A stretch of DNA of 64,000 nucleotides from an uncultured bacterium. Its GTDB lineage: Bacteria > Bacillota > Clostridia > Lachnospirales > Lachnospiraceae. Below the pieces are notes generated by a model. It searched no databases. It was not told the origin of the DNA and was given only the letters and a program-made list of their open reading frames with translations. The stretch spans positions 1 to 64,000 of the forward strand of contig CAOKFN010000001.1 of the NCBI GenBank assembly GCA_948467735.1, in the 5' to 3' direction. The position numbers and the translations under genes are program-made. Shown here in pieces: positions 35,757 to 44,211 of the stretch (the stretch's first letter is position 1; each line of letters starts with the position of its first letter).

Positions 35757-37349
35757 TCAAAACTGATTATAAATAAACTGGCTGGCGTCATATCCAATGC
35801 CATACGCCCCCATCAACAGCACAATCAGAAACAATCCGTACCAAATCACAAAACGCACCGGATAAGCTCTCCGGGCAATCCTATCCCGCACGCCACCCCT
35901 TCTCTGTAGCAGGCTCACCGCCAGAAGCACCATCACCCCCGCCCCAAGAATCCCATAATCCAGCCCCGTAAGCCCCAGCTCCATCAAAGAGCCGTCCCAC
36001 AAAATATGCCAGTTGGGCACTGTAAACATGGAAGCAAAGGCATGAAATGTATCCGCCAGAGAAGCATAACAGTCAAATAGGTTCAACACACAGACCAGCA
36101 GAAACGTGCGCCCAATCTGAAACAGCCGATACATCCCGCTTTCACTAAACGAAAAACGCTTATGGAATTTCCCGTAAAGGGGTTCCAATTCCTCCGAAAT
36201 CATCAAGACGGCAAAATTCCCCAGCCCCCAGACGATAAAATTCCAGCTGGCCCCGTGCCATATGCCGGTTGCAAACCACACGGCGAAAGAGGACACATAC
36301 ACAGGCAGCCGCTTTCCCACCGCCTCCCCGAAATGCCTGCGGGAAAACTTGGTAAATTTCTGCATGGGCCCGCTAATGGAAAGGGGATAGAAAATATAAT
36401 CCCGAAACCACGAACACATGGAAATATGCCATCTGCGCCAGTATTCCTTCAAGGATTTGGAAAAATAAGGCCGGTTAAAGTTCTCCTGTATCGTAATTCC
36501 CATGGTCTGGGCAATGCCGATGGTGATGTCTATGCCCCCCGTGAAATCCGCGTACAGCTCCAAGGTATAAAAGAGCATTCCCACAAACACATATGCCCCT
36601 TGATAAGTCCCCCCATCGCCCACAATGGTGCGGACCCCCGCCAAAATCCTGTCCGCAATGACCATCTTCTTAAAATAACCCCAGAGAATCCTCTGCAACC
36701 CATAACTCACAGTCCGTCCGTCAAAGGGATGTTCCGCAAAAAGCGACTGGGCTAAATCACCGAAACGGCTGATGGGCCCCTGAACCAGCTGGGGGAAGAA
36801 GGAGACAAACAACGCGAATTTCAAAAGATTTTTCTCCGCGGGAATGGTTCCCCTGTACACATCAATGAGATACCCCAAGGCCTGAAAGGTATAAAAAGAA
36901 ATACCCATGGGCGCCGCCAGCGACCAGAAGGACAGCTGCTCCCTCCGCCCTAAAGCAGTCAAAATACCGTTTACATTAGAAATAAAAAAATCAGCGTACT
37001 TTACCGCCGCAAGAATGCCTATATTCAAAAGCACACAGAAAATAAGCCATCTGAGACGGCCTCTCTTCCTGCTTTCCTTATACGCCTTCTTTTCTTCCTT
37101 GGACAGCTCCGCCTTATGCTCTTTCAGCCAGAGCTTCTGCCCGTCCAGATTCCGCTCTATCCTGCGGGCCGCAAAATAGACCGTAACCGTCGTGGCAAAA
37201 ATATAAATCAGATAGTCCGCCCCTGCCATAAAGTAAAAAATATAACTTGCGGCCAGCAGGAGCGGCCATTGACATTTCTTCGGAACAAGGTAATACATCA
37301 AAAACAATAGGGCGGCAAACCCCAGAAAACCATACGATGTAAAGAACAT
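35757..37349 (-). CDS. MBOAT family O-acyltransferase (DltB/AlgI-like)
   Basis: A polytopic membrane transferase of 530 residues with about a dozen hydrophobic helices. The MBOAT core is clear: GISFYTFQALGYLIDVYRG, FFPQLVQGPISRFGDL, KEYWRRWHISMCSWFRDYIF and the invariant His in ATGIWHGASWNFIVWG. It should move an activated group from the carrier protein across the membrane to an extracellular acceptor with the SGNH partner. Size and sequence are nearer AlgI/PatA-type than classic DltB. It follows the carrier protein gene by three bases. Confidence 0.92.
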   Translation of the reverse strand: MFFTSYGFLGFAALLFLMYYLVPKKCQWPLLLAASYIFYFMAGADYLIYIFATTVTVYFAARRIERNLDGQKLWLKEHKAELSKEEKKAYKESRKRGRLRWLIFCVLLNIGILAAVKYADFFISNVNGILTALGRREQLSFWSLAAPMGISFYTFQALGYLIDVYRGTIPAEKNLLKFALFVSFFPQLVQGPISRFGDLAQSLFAEHPFDGRTVSYGLQRILWGYFKKMVIADRILAGVRTIVGDGGTYQGAYVFVGMLFYTLELYADFTGGIDITIGIAQTMGITIQENFNRPYFSKSLKEYWRRWHISMCSWFRDYIFYPLSISGPMQKFTKFSRRHFGEAVGKRLPVYVSSFAVWFATGIWHGASWNFIVWGLGNFAVLMISEELEPLYGKFHKRFSFSESGMYRLFQIGRTFLLVCVLNLFDCYASLADTFHAFASMFTVPNWHILWDGSLMELGLTGLDYGILGAGVMVLLAVSLLQRRGGVRDRIARRAYPVRFVIWYGLFLIVLLMGAYGIGYDASQFIYNQF

Positions 37350-37352
37350 TCC

Positions 37353-37589
37353 TTATTCCTCTTCCAGTTCCTGAATTAAAGCATACAATGCCTCCGCGGA
37401 ATTAAAATTCTCCGGAATGATATCTTTTGCGGTAATCGTCACGTCAAACTGTTCGTTAATCTCCGCAATCAGGCTCACAATACTGAGGGAATCCAGAATT
37501 CCGTCGTCAATCAGATGATCCTCATTCTCAAAATCCACATCCGGGTGCAAATCATACAAAATCTCCAGTAACTCGTCCATAATTTTCAT
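37353..37589 (-). CDS. Acyl carrier protein, DltC-like
   Basis: A 78-residue carrier protein. The phosphopantetheine attachment Ser is in DDGILDSLSIVSLI, and the surrounding helices (EFENEDHLI, FDVTITAKDI) fit DltC-type carriers. It takes an aminoacyl or acyl group from the adenylation enzyme and offers it to the MBOAT. An ATG overlapping the upstream stop or one three codons later could start it; both lie close to AAAGG. Confidence 0.92.
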   Translation of the reverse strand: MKIMDELLEILYDLHPDVDFENEDHLIDDGILDSLSIVSLIAEINEQFDVTITAKDIIPENFNSAEALYALIQELEEE

Positions 37590-39103
37590 CCTTTCTCTTC
37601 ATAAAGTTTTTTTAAGGTGACACGGTCTATTTTCCCGTTTGCCGTAAAAGGCATCTGTTCCAGCCGTATGATCTTATTGGGAATCATGTAGCGGGGCAGT
37701 TTTGTCTTCAAAGCGGCCGCAAGCTCTTTCTCCGAATCCTCTCCCACATAATATAACACAATCTTTACCCTTTTGGTATCATAAATGCAGGCGGCCATAT
37801 GGACTCCCTCAAGCATCCCCACATTCACTTCCACTTCCCCAAGCTCAATGCGATGCCCCATATGCTTAATCTGGTAATCCCTGCGGGAGACGAAAACCAG
37901 CTCTCCCTCCTCATTCCAGCGCCCGATGTCGCCGGTTTTATAGATCATCTCCGGATAGGCCGTATTTAGAGGATTCTGGACAAAGGCTTCCCCTGTGCGC
38001 ACAGGGTCGTTATAATATCCCAGAGTCAGCGACGTGCCGCGAATGCAGATTTCGCCCTCCTCCCCCCTGCCCGCCTCTTTTCCGTCCGCTGTCAGGAGCA
38101 GGATTTCCCGGTTCGGAAAGGGGCGTCCGATGGGAATCGTCTCATTGTCGGCAAATTCCCTCTCCACCCGATAATAGCAGCACATGCCCGTGCCCTCGGT
38201 GGGGCCGTACAGATTCGTAAAGGAAGCCTCCGGCAGAGCCTCCCGCCAGATTCTAAACTGCTTAATAGGAAATACCTCGCTGCCAAAGGCAATGGTATGC
38301 AGGTACTTGGGCTTTACCGTCTCAAAGGTTCCGAAGGCGCTCACCATAGTAAGGGCGGAAACCACCCAGCAGATGGTATTGATTTTATAAGTATTCAAAT
38401 ACTCCACCAGCCCCACCGGAATGGAAAACAGATTCCTCGGAATCAGGTAGGTTGTGGCGCCGAATTTCAGCGTGGGATACAGCTCCTTTAAGCAGGCGTC
38501 AAAATAAAGGGGCGTCTGGTTTCCGAAAACCGTGTCCTCCTGAAAGGCAAGCGCCTCGGAAAGCTGTTCCACATAATCGATCACGGATCTGTGACACGCC
38601 GCCACCCCCTTGGGAATCCCTGTGGAACCAGAAGTGAACACAATATAGATGGGATCCGTGTCAATGGCATGCCGATAAATTTCCTCCAGCGCCCCGTCGT
38701 CCGCCTCCGTTTTCAGCATTTCCTCATAGAGAACAATCTCGCCTTCTTCTTGGCGGAATGTCCCCGCCATCTCCACGGTGGACTCGTCGCAGACAATCAA
38801 GGGCGACCTTACATTATCCAAAATAAGCTGAATCCTGCCCGCGGGCATTTCCTCGTCAATGGGCACATAGAAATCGCCCCCTGCTATGACGCCGAAAAAA
38901 GCCGCGATTTCTTCCGGAGACTTCCGCATAAAAATCACCACCGGCTTTTTATAGATTCCCTTTTCATGCAGAAAGCTTCCCACACGGCGGCTCTGCTCAT
39001 AAACCTCCCCGAAGGTCAGGGAATGGTTTCCGTCGGAAAACGCCGTCTTTTCAGGCTTTACCTTTACAATGCTGTTCAGATAATTCAACACATGATTCCG
39101 CAT
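37586..39103 (-). CDS. Amino-acid adenylation enzyme, DltA-like
   Basis: Activates an amino (or other carboxylic) acid as an AMP ester and loads the adjacent carrier protein. Core motifs are intact: A3 FTSGSTGIPKG, A5 NLYGPTEGTG, A7 IYKTGD, A8 IKHMGHRIELGEVE and the A10 Lys in FTANGKIDR. It is 505 residues. In true DltA a Cys in an FCGE segment helps select D-Ala; here the corresponding AFGSEVFP has Gly, so D-Ala specificity is doubtful. It is the first gene of the operon, with GAGGGG ahead of the ATG. Confidence 0.9.
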   Translation of the reverse strand: MRNHVLNYLNSIVKVKPEKTAFSDGNHSLTFGEVYEQSRRVGSFLHEKGIYKKPVVIFMRKSPEEIAAFFGVIAGGDFYVPIDEEMPAGRIQLILDNVRSPLIVCDESTVEMAGTFRQEEGEIVLYEEMLKTEADDGALEEIYRHAIDTDPIYIVFTSGSTGIPKGVAACHRSVIDYVEQLSEALAFQEDTVFGNQTPLYFDACLKELYPTLKFGATTYLIPRNLFSIPVGLVEYLNTYKINTICWVVSALTMVSAFGTFETVKPKYLHTIAFGSEVFPIKQFRIWREALPEASFTNLYGPTEGTGMCCYYRVEREFADNETIPIGRPFPNREILLLTADGKEAGRGEEGEICIRGTSLTLGYYNDPVRTGEAFVQNPLNTAYPEMIYKTGDIGRWNEEGELVFVSRRDYQIKHMGHRIELGEVEVNVGMLEGVHMAACIYDTKRVKIVLYYVGEDSEKELAAALKTKLPRYMIPNKIIRLEQMPFTANGKIDRVTLKKLYEEKG

Positions 39104-39232
39104 ATTTTCCCCTCTCTCATGAACCGCCCCCCCAGCGGGCTGACGGATATCTGGCCTTAGCTTCCTCCTTCAGAACGATGCAGGCTGCGGGATGTGAAAC
39201 CCTCCCGCATTCGCCAATCTGCCCCCGCCAGA

Positions 39233-39308
39233 CGCAGACTGACTTGGCCTCCGCAGGCTGGTTTGGCCTCCGCAGACTGACTTGGCCGCCGCAGGATGGC
39301 TTGGCAGG
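39233..39308. repeat. 19-bp tandem repeat, four units
   Basis: Four units of the type CGCAGACTGACTTGGCCTC follow each other with a few substitutions. Confidence 0.85.
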
Positions 39309-39353
39309 TACGGCGCAAAGTCAGCTATGCTGACCTGTCTCATTGCTCAATGT

Positions 39354-39389
39354 CTGCTCAGCGAGCAATACCTGCTCAGCGAGCAATAT
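39354..39389. repeat. 18-bp tandem repeat, two units
   Basis: CTGCTCAGCGAGCAATAC is followed by a copy differing in the last base. Each unit also contains the inverted pair GCTC/GAGC. Confidence 0.85.
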
Positions 39390-39447
39390 CTGCCCGCGGG
39401 AATAAAAGCAATGCCTCCCCAAGCAGACAATTCCGCTGATCTTTCCC

Positions 39448-40035
39448 TTACTGCGCCTGCTCCAAGACGGTGGAGCGATATTCAATGGAAGCAATCTCCC
39501 CGTTTTTCAGAATGAAATTCAGCTTCATTCCGTCCTTCGCATACACAACCGCTCCCGATTCCTCTTTGCCGTCGCTTCCGTAAACCTGCTTCAGCTTGTC
39601 CAGAGAATCCCCGATGCAAATTCCCTCCGCCGTAGCCACGGAATCATCCTTCAAGGTGACGGAAGACACGCAGTCCTTATCCTTCGCCGGATAAGTCATC
39701 AATTCAAATCCGCTGTACGTATAGATTTTATCCAGACCCTCGAAAGCGCAGCTTGCCGCCTCATAATAAGAAAGCGGCTCCCCCAGCTTTTCGATGATGG
39801 GCGCGGCATCCGCGTCCACCGACACCGTGGTATCCTTCACTTTAAACACATAGCCCTTGGCTTCCCCCGACACGGCATCGCCTTTTGAACCTTCCTCCGG
39901 CGTCTTGTTTTCCGCCCCGGAACCACCACCCGAGACATTGTTCTGCTGATTGCCTTCTATCACTTTTTCATTGTTCCCGCATCCTGCCAGCAGGAGCATT
40001 CCCGCCATCACAGCCGCTAATACTTTCTTTTTCAT
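39448..40035 (-). CDS. Putative lipoprotein of unknown function
   Basis: A 195-residue lipoprotein: MKKKVLAAVMAGMLLLAGCG, lipobox LAGC, then a low-complexity Gly/Glu/Ser linker. The mature domain (EKLGEPLSYYEAASCAFEGL, GICIGDSLDKLKQVYG, MKLNFILKNGEIASIEY) looks like a small beta-rich domain with a repeat, similar in plan to BamE/SmpA-type folds. AGGAGG precedes the ATG. Function unknown. It lies between the racemase and the Dlt-like operon and may act at the envelope. Confidence 0.85.
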   Translation of the reverse strand: MKKKVLAAVMAGMLLLAGCGNNEKVIEGNQQNNVSGGGSGAENKTPEEGSKGDAVSGEAKGYVFKVKDTTVSVDADAAPIIEKLGEPLSYYEAASCAFEGLDKIYTYSGFELMTYPAKDKDCVSSVTLKDDSVATAEGICIGDSLDKLKQVYGSDGKEESGAVVYAKDGMKLNFILKNGEIASIEYRSTVLEQAQ

Positions 40036-40284
40036 TATGATACCTCCTATTTTCATTCCAGTCCCCGCTTGTGGAAGCCTGTTCCGCTCCCCGCACTACA
40101 GCGCCCTTATGGGTGAAAGAAAATTTCATCTACAAAATACACAGCAGAAGCCTCCTTCCAAAGTTATCCTCAAGACGCCCTGCGCTTCCGTTCCGAGACT
40201 GTCTTTTATTCCGTTTCCATTTATGGAAGCCTATTCCCATCTGCGGAAACCTGCTCTGCCCACTGCACTATGTCACCCTTATCA

Positions 40285-41004
40285 TTAAGGAATTTTCATC
40301 AACTCTTCATACTCCTTTTTTAACTTCCCGCAGGACATAACGGTTTTTCTCGCCAGAATCTCCATCACATCCAAAAAGCCCGCCCCCAGCGGATAATCCC
40401 TTTTTATCAGGGACAATTCCGTACAGGCCAGAAGCGCCGCCTGCGCCCCCTTGGCGAAAAGCCCCGCCGAAACCTCTTCAAACGCAGGATACTCCACCGG
40501 CCTCCCCGCCTTGATATCCTCATAAATCAAACGCATCACCTGCCGCTGCCCGGCCTCCCCGGGCAGGATGTATTCCACCCCCTGCGCCTCCAAGGCCTTC
40601 TGCATCAAGCCGCTTTCGATGGTTCCGTCCGTGGCCAAAATCCCCGCCTTCCGAATTCCCGCCGCTCTCAGGTAAAGAGCCGTCTCCTCAATGGCATTCA
40701 CGATAGGAACCCCAATCTCGGCTTCCAGCTGCCTTTGGAAATAATGGGCCGTAATGCAGGGAATGGCAATCAACTCCACTCCCTGCGCGGCCAGCCTCCT
40801 GCCGATATCCGCCATATAAGGCAGGGGACTGTCCCCGCTCCGCCCAAGAATATAACGCGTGCGGTCCGGTATCTGAGGACTGCTGTAAATAATCGCCTCT
40901 ATGTGCTCCTGATCCGCCGCCGCATCGTTCATCTGGGTGATCAGCTGTAAAAAATATGCCGTTGCCATGGGGCCCAAACCGCCAATGATACCTAATTTCT
41001 TCAT
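40285..41004 (-). CDS. Aspartate/glutamate racemase family protein
   Basis: Interconverts L- and D-forms of aspartate or glutamate without a cofactor. It starts MKKLGIIGGLGPMATAYFLQ, the hallmark of the aspartate racemase branch. The two catalytic cysteines are present, in AIPCITAHYF and LLACTELSLI; the usual Asn after the first Cys is Ile, a mild oddity. It is 239 residues. GAGG precedes its ATG. It lies upstream of a Dlt-like operon that also contains asnB, so D-Asp could feed that pathway. Confidence 0.88.
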   Translation of the reverse strand: MKKLGIIGGLGPMATAYFLQLITQMNDAAADQEHIEAIIYSSPQIPDRTRYILGRSGDSPLPYMADIGRRLAAQGVELIAIPCITAHYFQRQLEAEIGVPIVNAIEETALYLRAAGIRKAGILATDGTIESGLMQKALEAQGVEYILPGEAGQRQVMRLIYEDIKAGRPVEYPAFEEVSAGLFAKGAQAALLACTELSLIKRDYPLGAGFLDVMEILARKTVMSCGKLKKEYEELMKIP

Positions 41005-41037
41005 CTTCCGCCTCTTTTTCCCAATGCCCCGCCCATG

Positions 41038-43464
41038 TCAGTTCACTTCCGGATATAACGAATGATCATACTTATGGGAGTCGTTGTGGCTGTCGGAATA
41101 TGCCATCAGCTGTTCGTCCGTCCACATGAAAAAGGTGGTATGATCCTTTCTGGGCGTGGTGTCATAATGATACCAGCCGTCGCCCACATCCACCAGACTC
41201 CAATAATGCTCTGAGGTCGGCGTGATTTTCGCAATATCCATATTGGTAATATCGGCTCTGGTCAGCAGAACCTTCGCCGTGCAGGCAAACACATAGCAGT
41301 CGCCTTTTTTATCCGACAGCCCCTCCCAAGCGGCCCTGATCCAGTTGCCCTTCACGGAGCTGCTGACATAAGTAATATGCTTTGACACATATTTATAAAT
41401 GGCCTCCGCCTTATCCCACTGGCTCATCTCCGGCTTGATAATATCCGCCAGCACCTTATCCGCCATGGCGTTGACCTCGTTTACATCATACTCATTCTTC
41501 CTCACCGTCAAATGTATCGTCACCGCCGAAGTATTGCCCGCCAAGTCTTCCGCCCTGTACGTGACCGGATACACTCCCGCCTCATTGAGATTGACGCCCT
41601 GATTGTCCACGGTCAGCGTCACTCCCTCGGGACAATTATCGTCGGCATATACATTTTTTCGATAAGAAACACTTTCTCCTACATATATCGAAATATCCTT
41701 CGCCCCGTGAATCACAGGAGGCTCCGTATCCTCCCGCAGAGTAAGCTCCGCCGTTTTTACCGTCTCGTTACCGCCCTCGTCAGTAAACACCAGCGTCACC
41801 TCCTGCGTCCCAATCAAGGACAAGTCCGGCGCTTCCTCGAAGGCCGCCGTTACCTCCGTGACGTCTTTTACGGAAGTAATAAAATCTTCCGCGTTCCTTG
41901 ACTGCAGCGCATAGCCCTCAATATCATGAACCTCCACCTTGGGCGGCACGGTGTCTACGACATGCAGTATGCTTGTATACTGCTGCCCATCCACGTTCAG
42001 CACCACCTCATGATCCGCTGTTCTGCTGTAATCCCAGCCCGAAATATCCGTGACAAAGGAAGCCTCCTTGGCGGCAATGACAAAGCTGTCCAGACCGGGG
42101 CATCCCTCCCCCGCCTCCACCGTCACGTTTCCCACGACCGCCGTGACAAACATCTCCGCTTCCAGAATCGTCCGGTTATTTCCCTTATCCGTCAGTACTA
42201 CCTCTACCGGCTGAGAACCCACCTTAGTAAAATCCGGTTCTTCCAAATAAGAAACCGTGACCTCCGTAGCGTCCTCTATGTTTTCGACAAATTCCTCCGC
42301 CCCACAGACGGCGCCCAGATCCACCTGTCGGCGAACCGCCTGTCCCTTGGGCGGAATCGTATCCTGTATAATAAGCGTGCATTTGTGAGTAAACAGCCCG
42401 CTCTTAACCTTCACTGCATATTCGCCCGGTTCCGCAATATCAAAGGGCTGGCTGTCCTCCGCAAAAACCGCGTCTTCATCCGGATTCTTCAAAAAATCAG
42501 AGGGCGAAGCCATAACCCCCGCTTCCACCCGGCATATTTTATAGGCAAGGCTGTCAATATATATTCGTATCCCAATCAAAATCGCCGCACACAAAGCCGC
42601 GGCTCCTATCCATCGAATCCTTCTTTTCTTCCTGCCGTCTTCCTCGTACCCGCCGCCTTCATCCTCCTCTATATATTCTGCTTCAGGGTCATACTCCAAT
42701 TCATCGGCGCCGGCCTCATCCTCCGCGCCGACATAGTCTTCCTCTCCCACATAATCCTGCTCATACCCGCCTGAAAAATATTCTCCATATTCATTCCCGG
42801 CAAATTCCTCTTCGACGCCGACGGCATTTTCTCCGTAACTGCCGCCGATATCCTCTTCCTCATATACTACGCCGAAGCCATTTTCAACATAATCCTGCGC
42901 ATATCCGGTTTCGACACTATTTTCCTCGTAACCCGCGCCCGCATAATCCCCTTCATACCCGATTCCGGCTCCGCCTTCCTCGTAACCCGCGCCCGCGTAA
43001 TCCCCTTCATATCCGATTCCGGCTCCGCCCTCCTCGTACTCCGCATCCGCGCAGCCTCCTTCATACCCCATCCCGGCGCCGTTTCCTTCATAATAGAAGC
43101 CGGTTTGTTCTTCCCCATCCCCGGCATTCATACCTTCCTGTATATAATCAGCGCCAGCATATCCTTCCATATACCCGCTTTCAAAGCTCTCCTGACCATA
43201 CTCGCCGTCGGTATCCTCTTGTATATATTCAACCTCGGAATACTCGATATATCCGGCTTCCGCACCTGCCGGTCCATACTCAATCCCGACAAAATCTTCC
43301 CCATACTCTATTCCGGCGTTATTTTCCATCTCATCAGGATTCGCAAAGTTTATCACGCTCCTTGCGCCGGGCTTCTCTTTCCTATTCATTTTGCCATGGC
43401 GGGAAGCACCTCTGCCTCGTCTATTATTAGAGCCGTCCTCGGACATCTCACTCATCTTCTCCAC
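41038..43464 (-). CDS. Membrane transglutaminase-like protein with acidic repeat N-terminus
   Basis: A predicted 808-residue type II membrane protein. Residues 50-280 are highly acidic and rich in Gly and Tyr, with an 18-residue unit (GYEGDYAGAGYEEGGAGI) repeated. A basic stop and one membrane helix follow at about 279-303. The outer part contains several Ig-like beta domains (DTEPPVIHGAKDISIYVGES) and a C-terminal transglutaminase core with Cys723 in KKGDCYVFA, His753 in SEHYWSLV and Asp768 in YHYDTT. It may cleave or cross-link surface proteins. Start could be a codon or two later. Confidence 0.85.
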   Translation of the reverse strand: MEKMSEMSEDGSNNRRGRGASRHGKMNRKEKPGARSVINFANPDEMENNAGIEYGEDFVGIEYGPAGAEAGYIEYSEVEYIQEDTDGEYGQESFESGYMEGYAGADYIQEGMNAGDGEEQTGFYYEGNGAGMGYEGGCADAEYEEGGAGIGYEGDYAGAGYEEGGAGIGYEGDYAGAGYEENSVETGYAQDYVENGFGVVYEEEDIGGSYGENAVGVEEEFAGNEYGEYFSGGYEQDYVGEEDYVGAEDEAGADELEYDPEAEYIEEDEGGGYEEDGRKKRRIRWIGAAALCAAILIGIRIYIDSLAYKICRVEAGVMASPSDFLKNPDEDAVFAEDSQPFDIAEPGEYAVKVKSGLFTHKCTLIIQDTIPPKGQAVRRQVDLGAVCGAEEFVENIEDATEVTVSYLEEPDFTKVGSQPVEVVLTDKGNNRTILEAEMFVTAVVGNVTVEAGEGCPGLDSFVIAAKEASFVTDISGWDYSRTADHEVVLNVDGQQYTSILHVVDTVPPKVEVHDIEGYALQSRNAEDFITSVKDVTEVTAAFEEAPDLSLIGTQEVTLVFTDEGGNETVKTAELTLREDTEPPVIHGAKDISIYVGESVSYRKNVYADDNCPEGVTLTVDNQGVNLNEAGVYPVTYRAEDLAGNTSAVTIHLTVRKNEYDVNEVNAMADKVLADIIKPEMSQWDKAEAIYKYVSKHITYVSSSVKGNWIRAAWEGLSDKKGDCYVFACTAKVLLTRADITNMDIAKITPTSEHYWSLVDVGDGWYHYDTTPRKDHTTFFMWTDEQLMAYSDSHNDSHKYDHSLYPEVN

Positions 43465-43560
43465 TCGTCCATTAATTATACTAAAGAATTTTAATACAGA
43501 TGGAATGCTTTGTCAAGCCTGCATTTCCCCCACGGGGACAGATATAAAAATCTTAATTTG

Positions 43561-43590
43561 TTGACACCTGACCGTAAATGCTGGTATAAT
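43561..43590 (+). promoter_or_regulatory. Consensus promoter of the YegP-like gene
   Basis: A perfect TTGACA (43561-43566), an 18-bp spacer and an extended TGG-TATAAT (43585-43590). A highly expressed small protein is expected. Confidence 0.85.
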
Positions 43591-43629
43591 TATTTCAACA
43601 AAATCTGACACAACAAGGAGGGCTTTTTC

Positions 43630-44004
43630 GTGGGAAAATTCGTTATCAGAACTGTCAAGACAGGAATCAAATTCGATTTGAAGGCAGGCAATGGAGAAGT
43701 CATCGCCACTTCGGAGGTCTACACCTCCATGGCCGCCTGCAAAAACGGCATTGAGAGCGTCCGCAAAAACGCTGTCGCCGCCAAGTTAGAAGACCAGACC
43801 GCAGAAGGCTTTGAGACTGTGACCAACCCCAAGTTTGAAATGTATACCGACAAAGCAGGCGAGTTCCGCTTCCGCCTAAAGGCGCGCAACGGAGAAATTA
43901 TCGCTGTCTCCGAAGGCTACAAGGCCAAAGCCTCCTGCCAGAACGGTATCGAAAGCGTTCGCAAAAACGCACCGGAAGCCGACGTGGTGGAAGAAGAAGC
44001 CTGA
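43630..44004 (+). CDS. YegP-like DUF1508 protein
   Basis: A 124-residue protein of two tandem DUF1508 units: FDLKAGNGEVIATSEVYTS with CKNGIESVRKNA, and FRLKARNGEIIAVSEGYKA with CQNGIESVRKNA. The repeated NGIESV segment is diagnostic. The function of the family is not established. A GTG start behind AGGAGG and a consensus promoter suggest strong expression; a terminator follows directly, so it is monocistronic. Confidence 0.93.
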   Translation: MGKFVIRTVKTGIKFDLKAGNGEVIATSEVYTSMAACKNGIESVRKNAVAAKLEDQTAEGFETVTNPKFEMYTDKAGEFRFRLKARNGEIIAVSEGYKAKASCQNGIESVRKNAPEADVVEEEA

Positions 44005-44043
44005 CGCCGCTGCCGAAGCCATCCGTCAAACATCTTACGAAAG

Positions 44044-44088
44044 AAAAGCACATCCACCCATCTAAGGGGCAATGTGCTTTTCTTTATT
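44044..44088 (+). terminator. Rho-independent terminator
   Basis: GAAAAGCACAT and ATGTGCTTTTC form an 11-bp stem around an 18-base loop, followed by TTTATT, 40 bp after the YegP-like gene. Confidence 0.85.
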
Positions 44089-44211
44089 CCCGCGGATAAT
44101 AAGCAAAAAACGCCTCCATTTTATCAGTGACAAAACGAAAATATGCCGCCCCCTTTTCCTTCCCCATAAAATGTGATAAAATAAAAAATAAAACCCAAAG
44201 GAGCAAATCAC

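Larger units (their letters stand above)
39104..39447. other. Repeat-rich intergenic region before the Dlt-like operon
   Basis: The promoter of the adenylation operon should lie here but I could not place it. Two short tandem repeats fill the middle. No supported gene was found on either strand. Confidence 0.55.
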
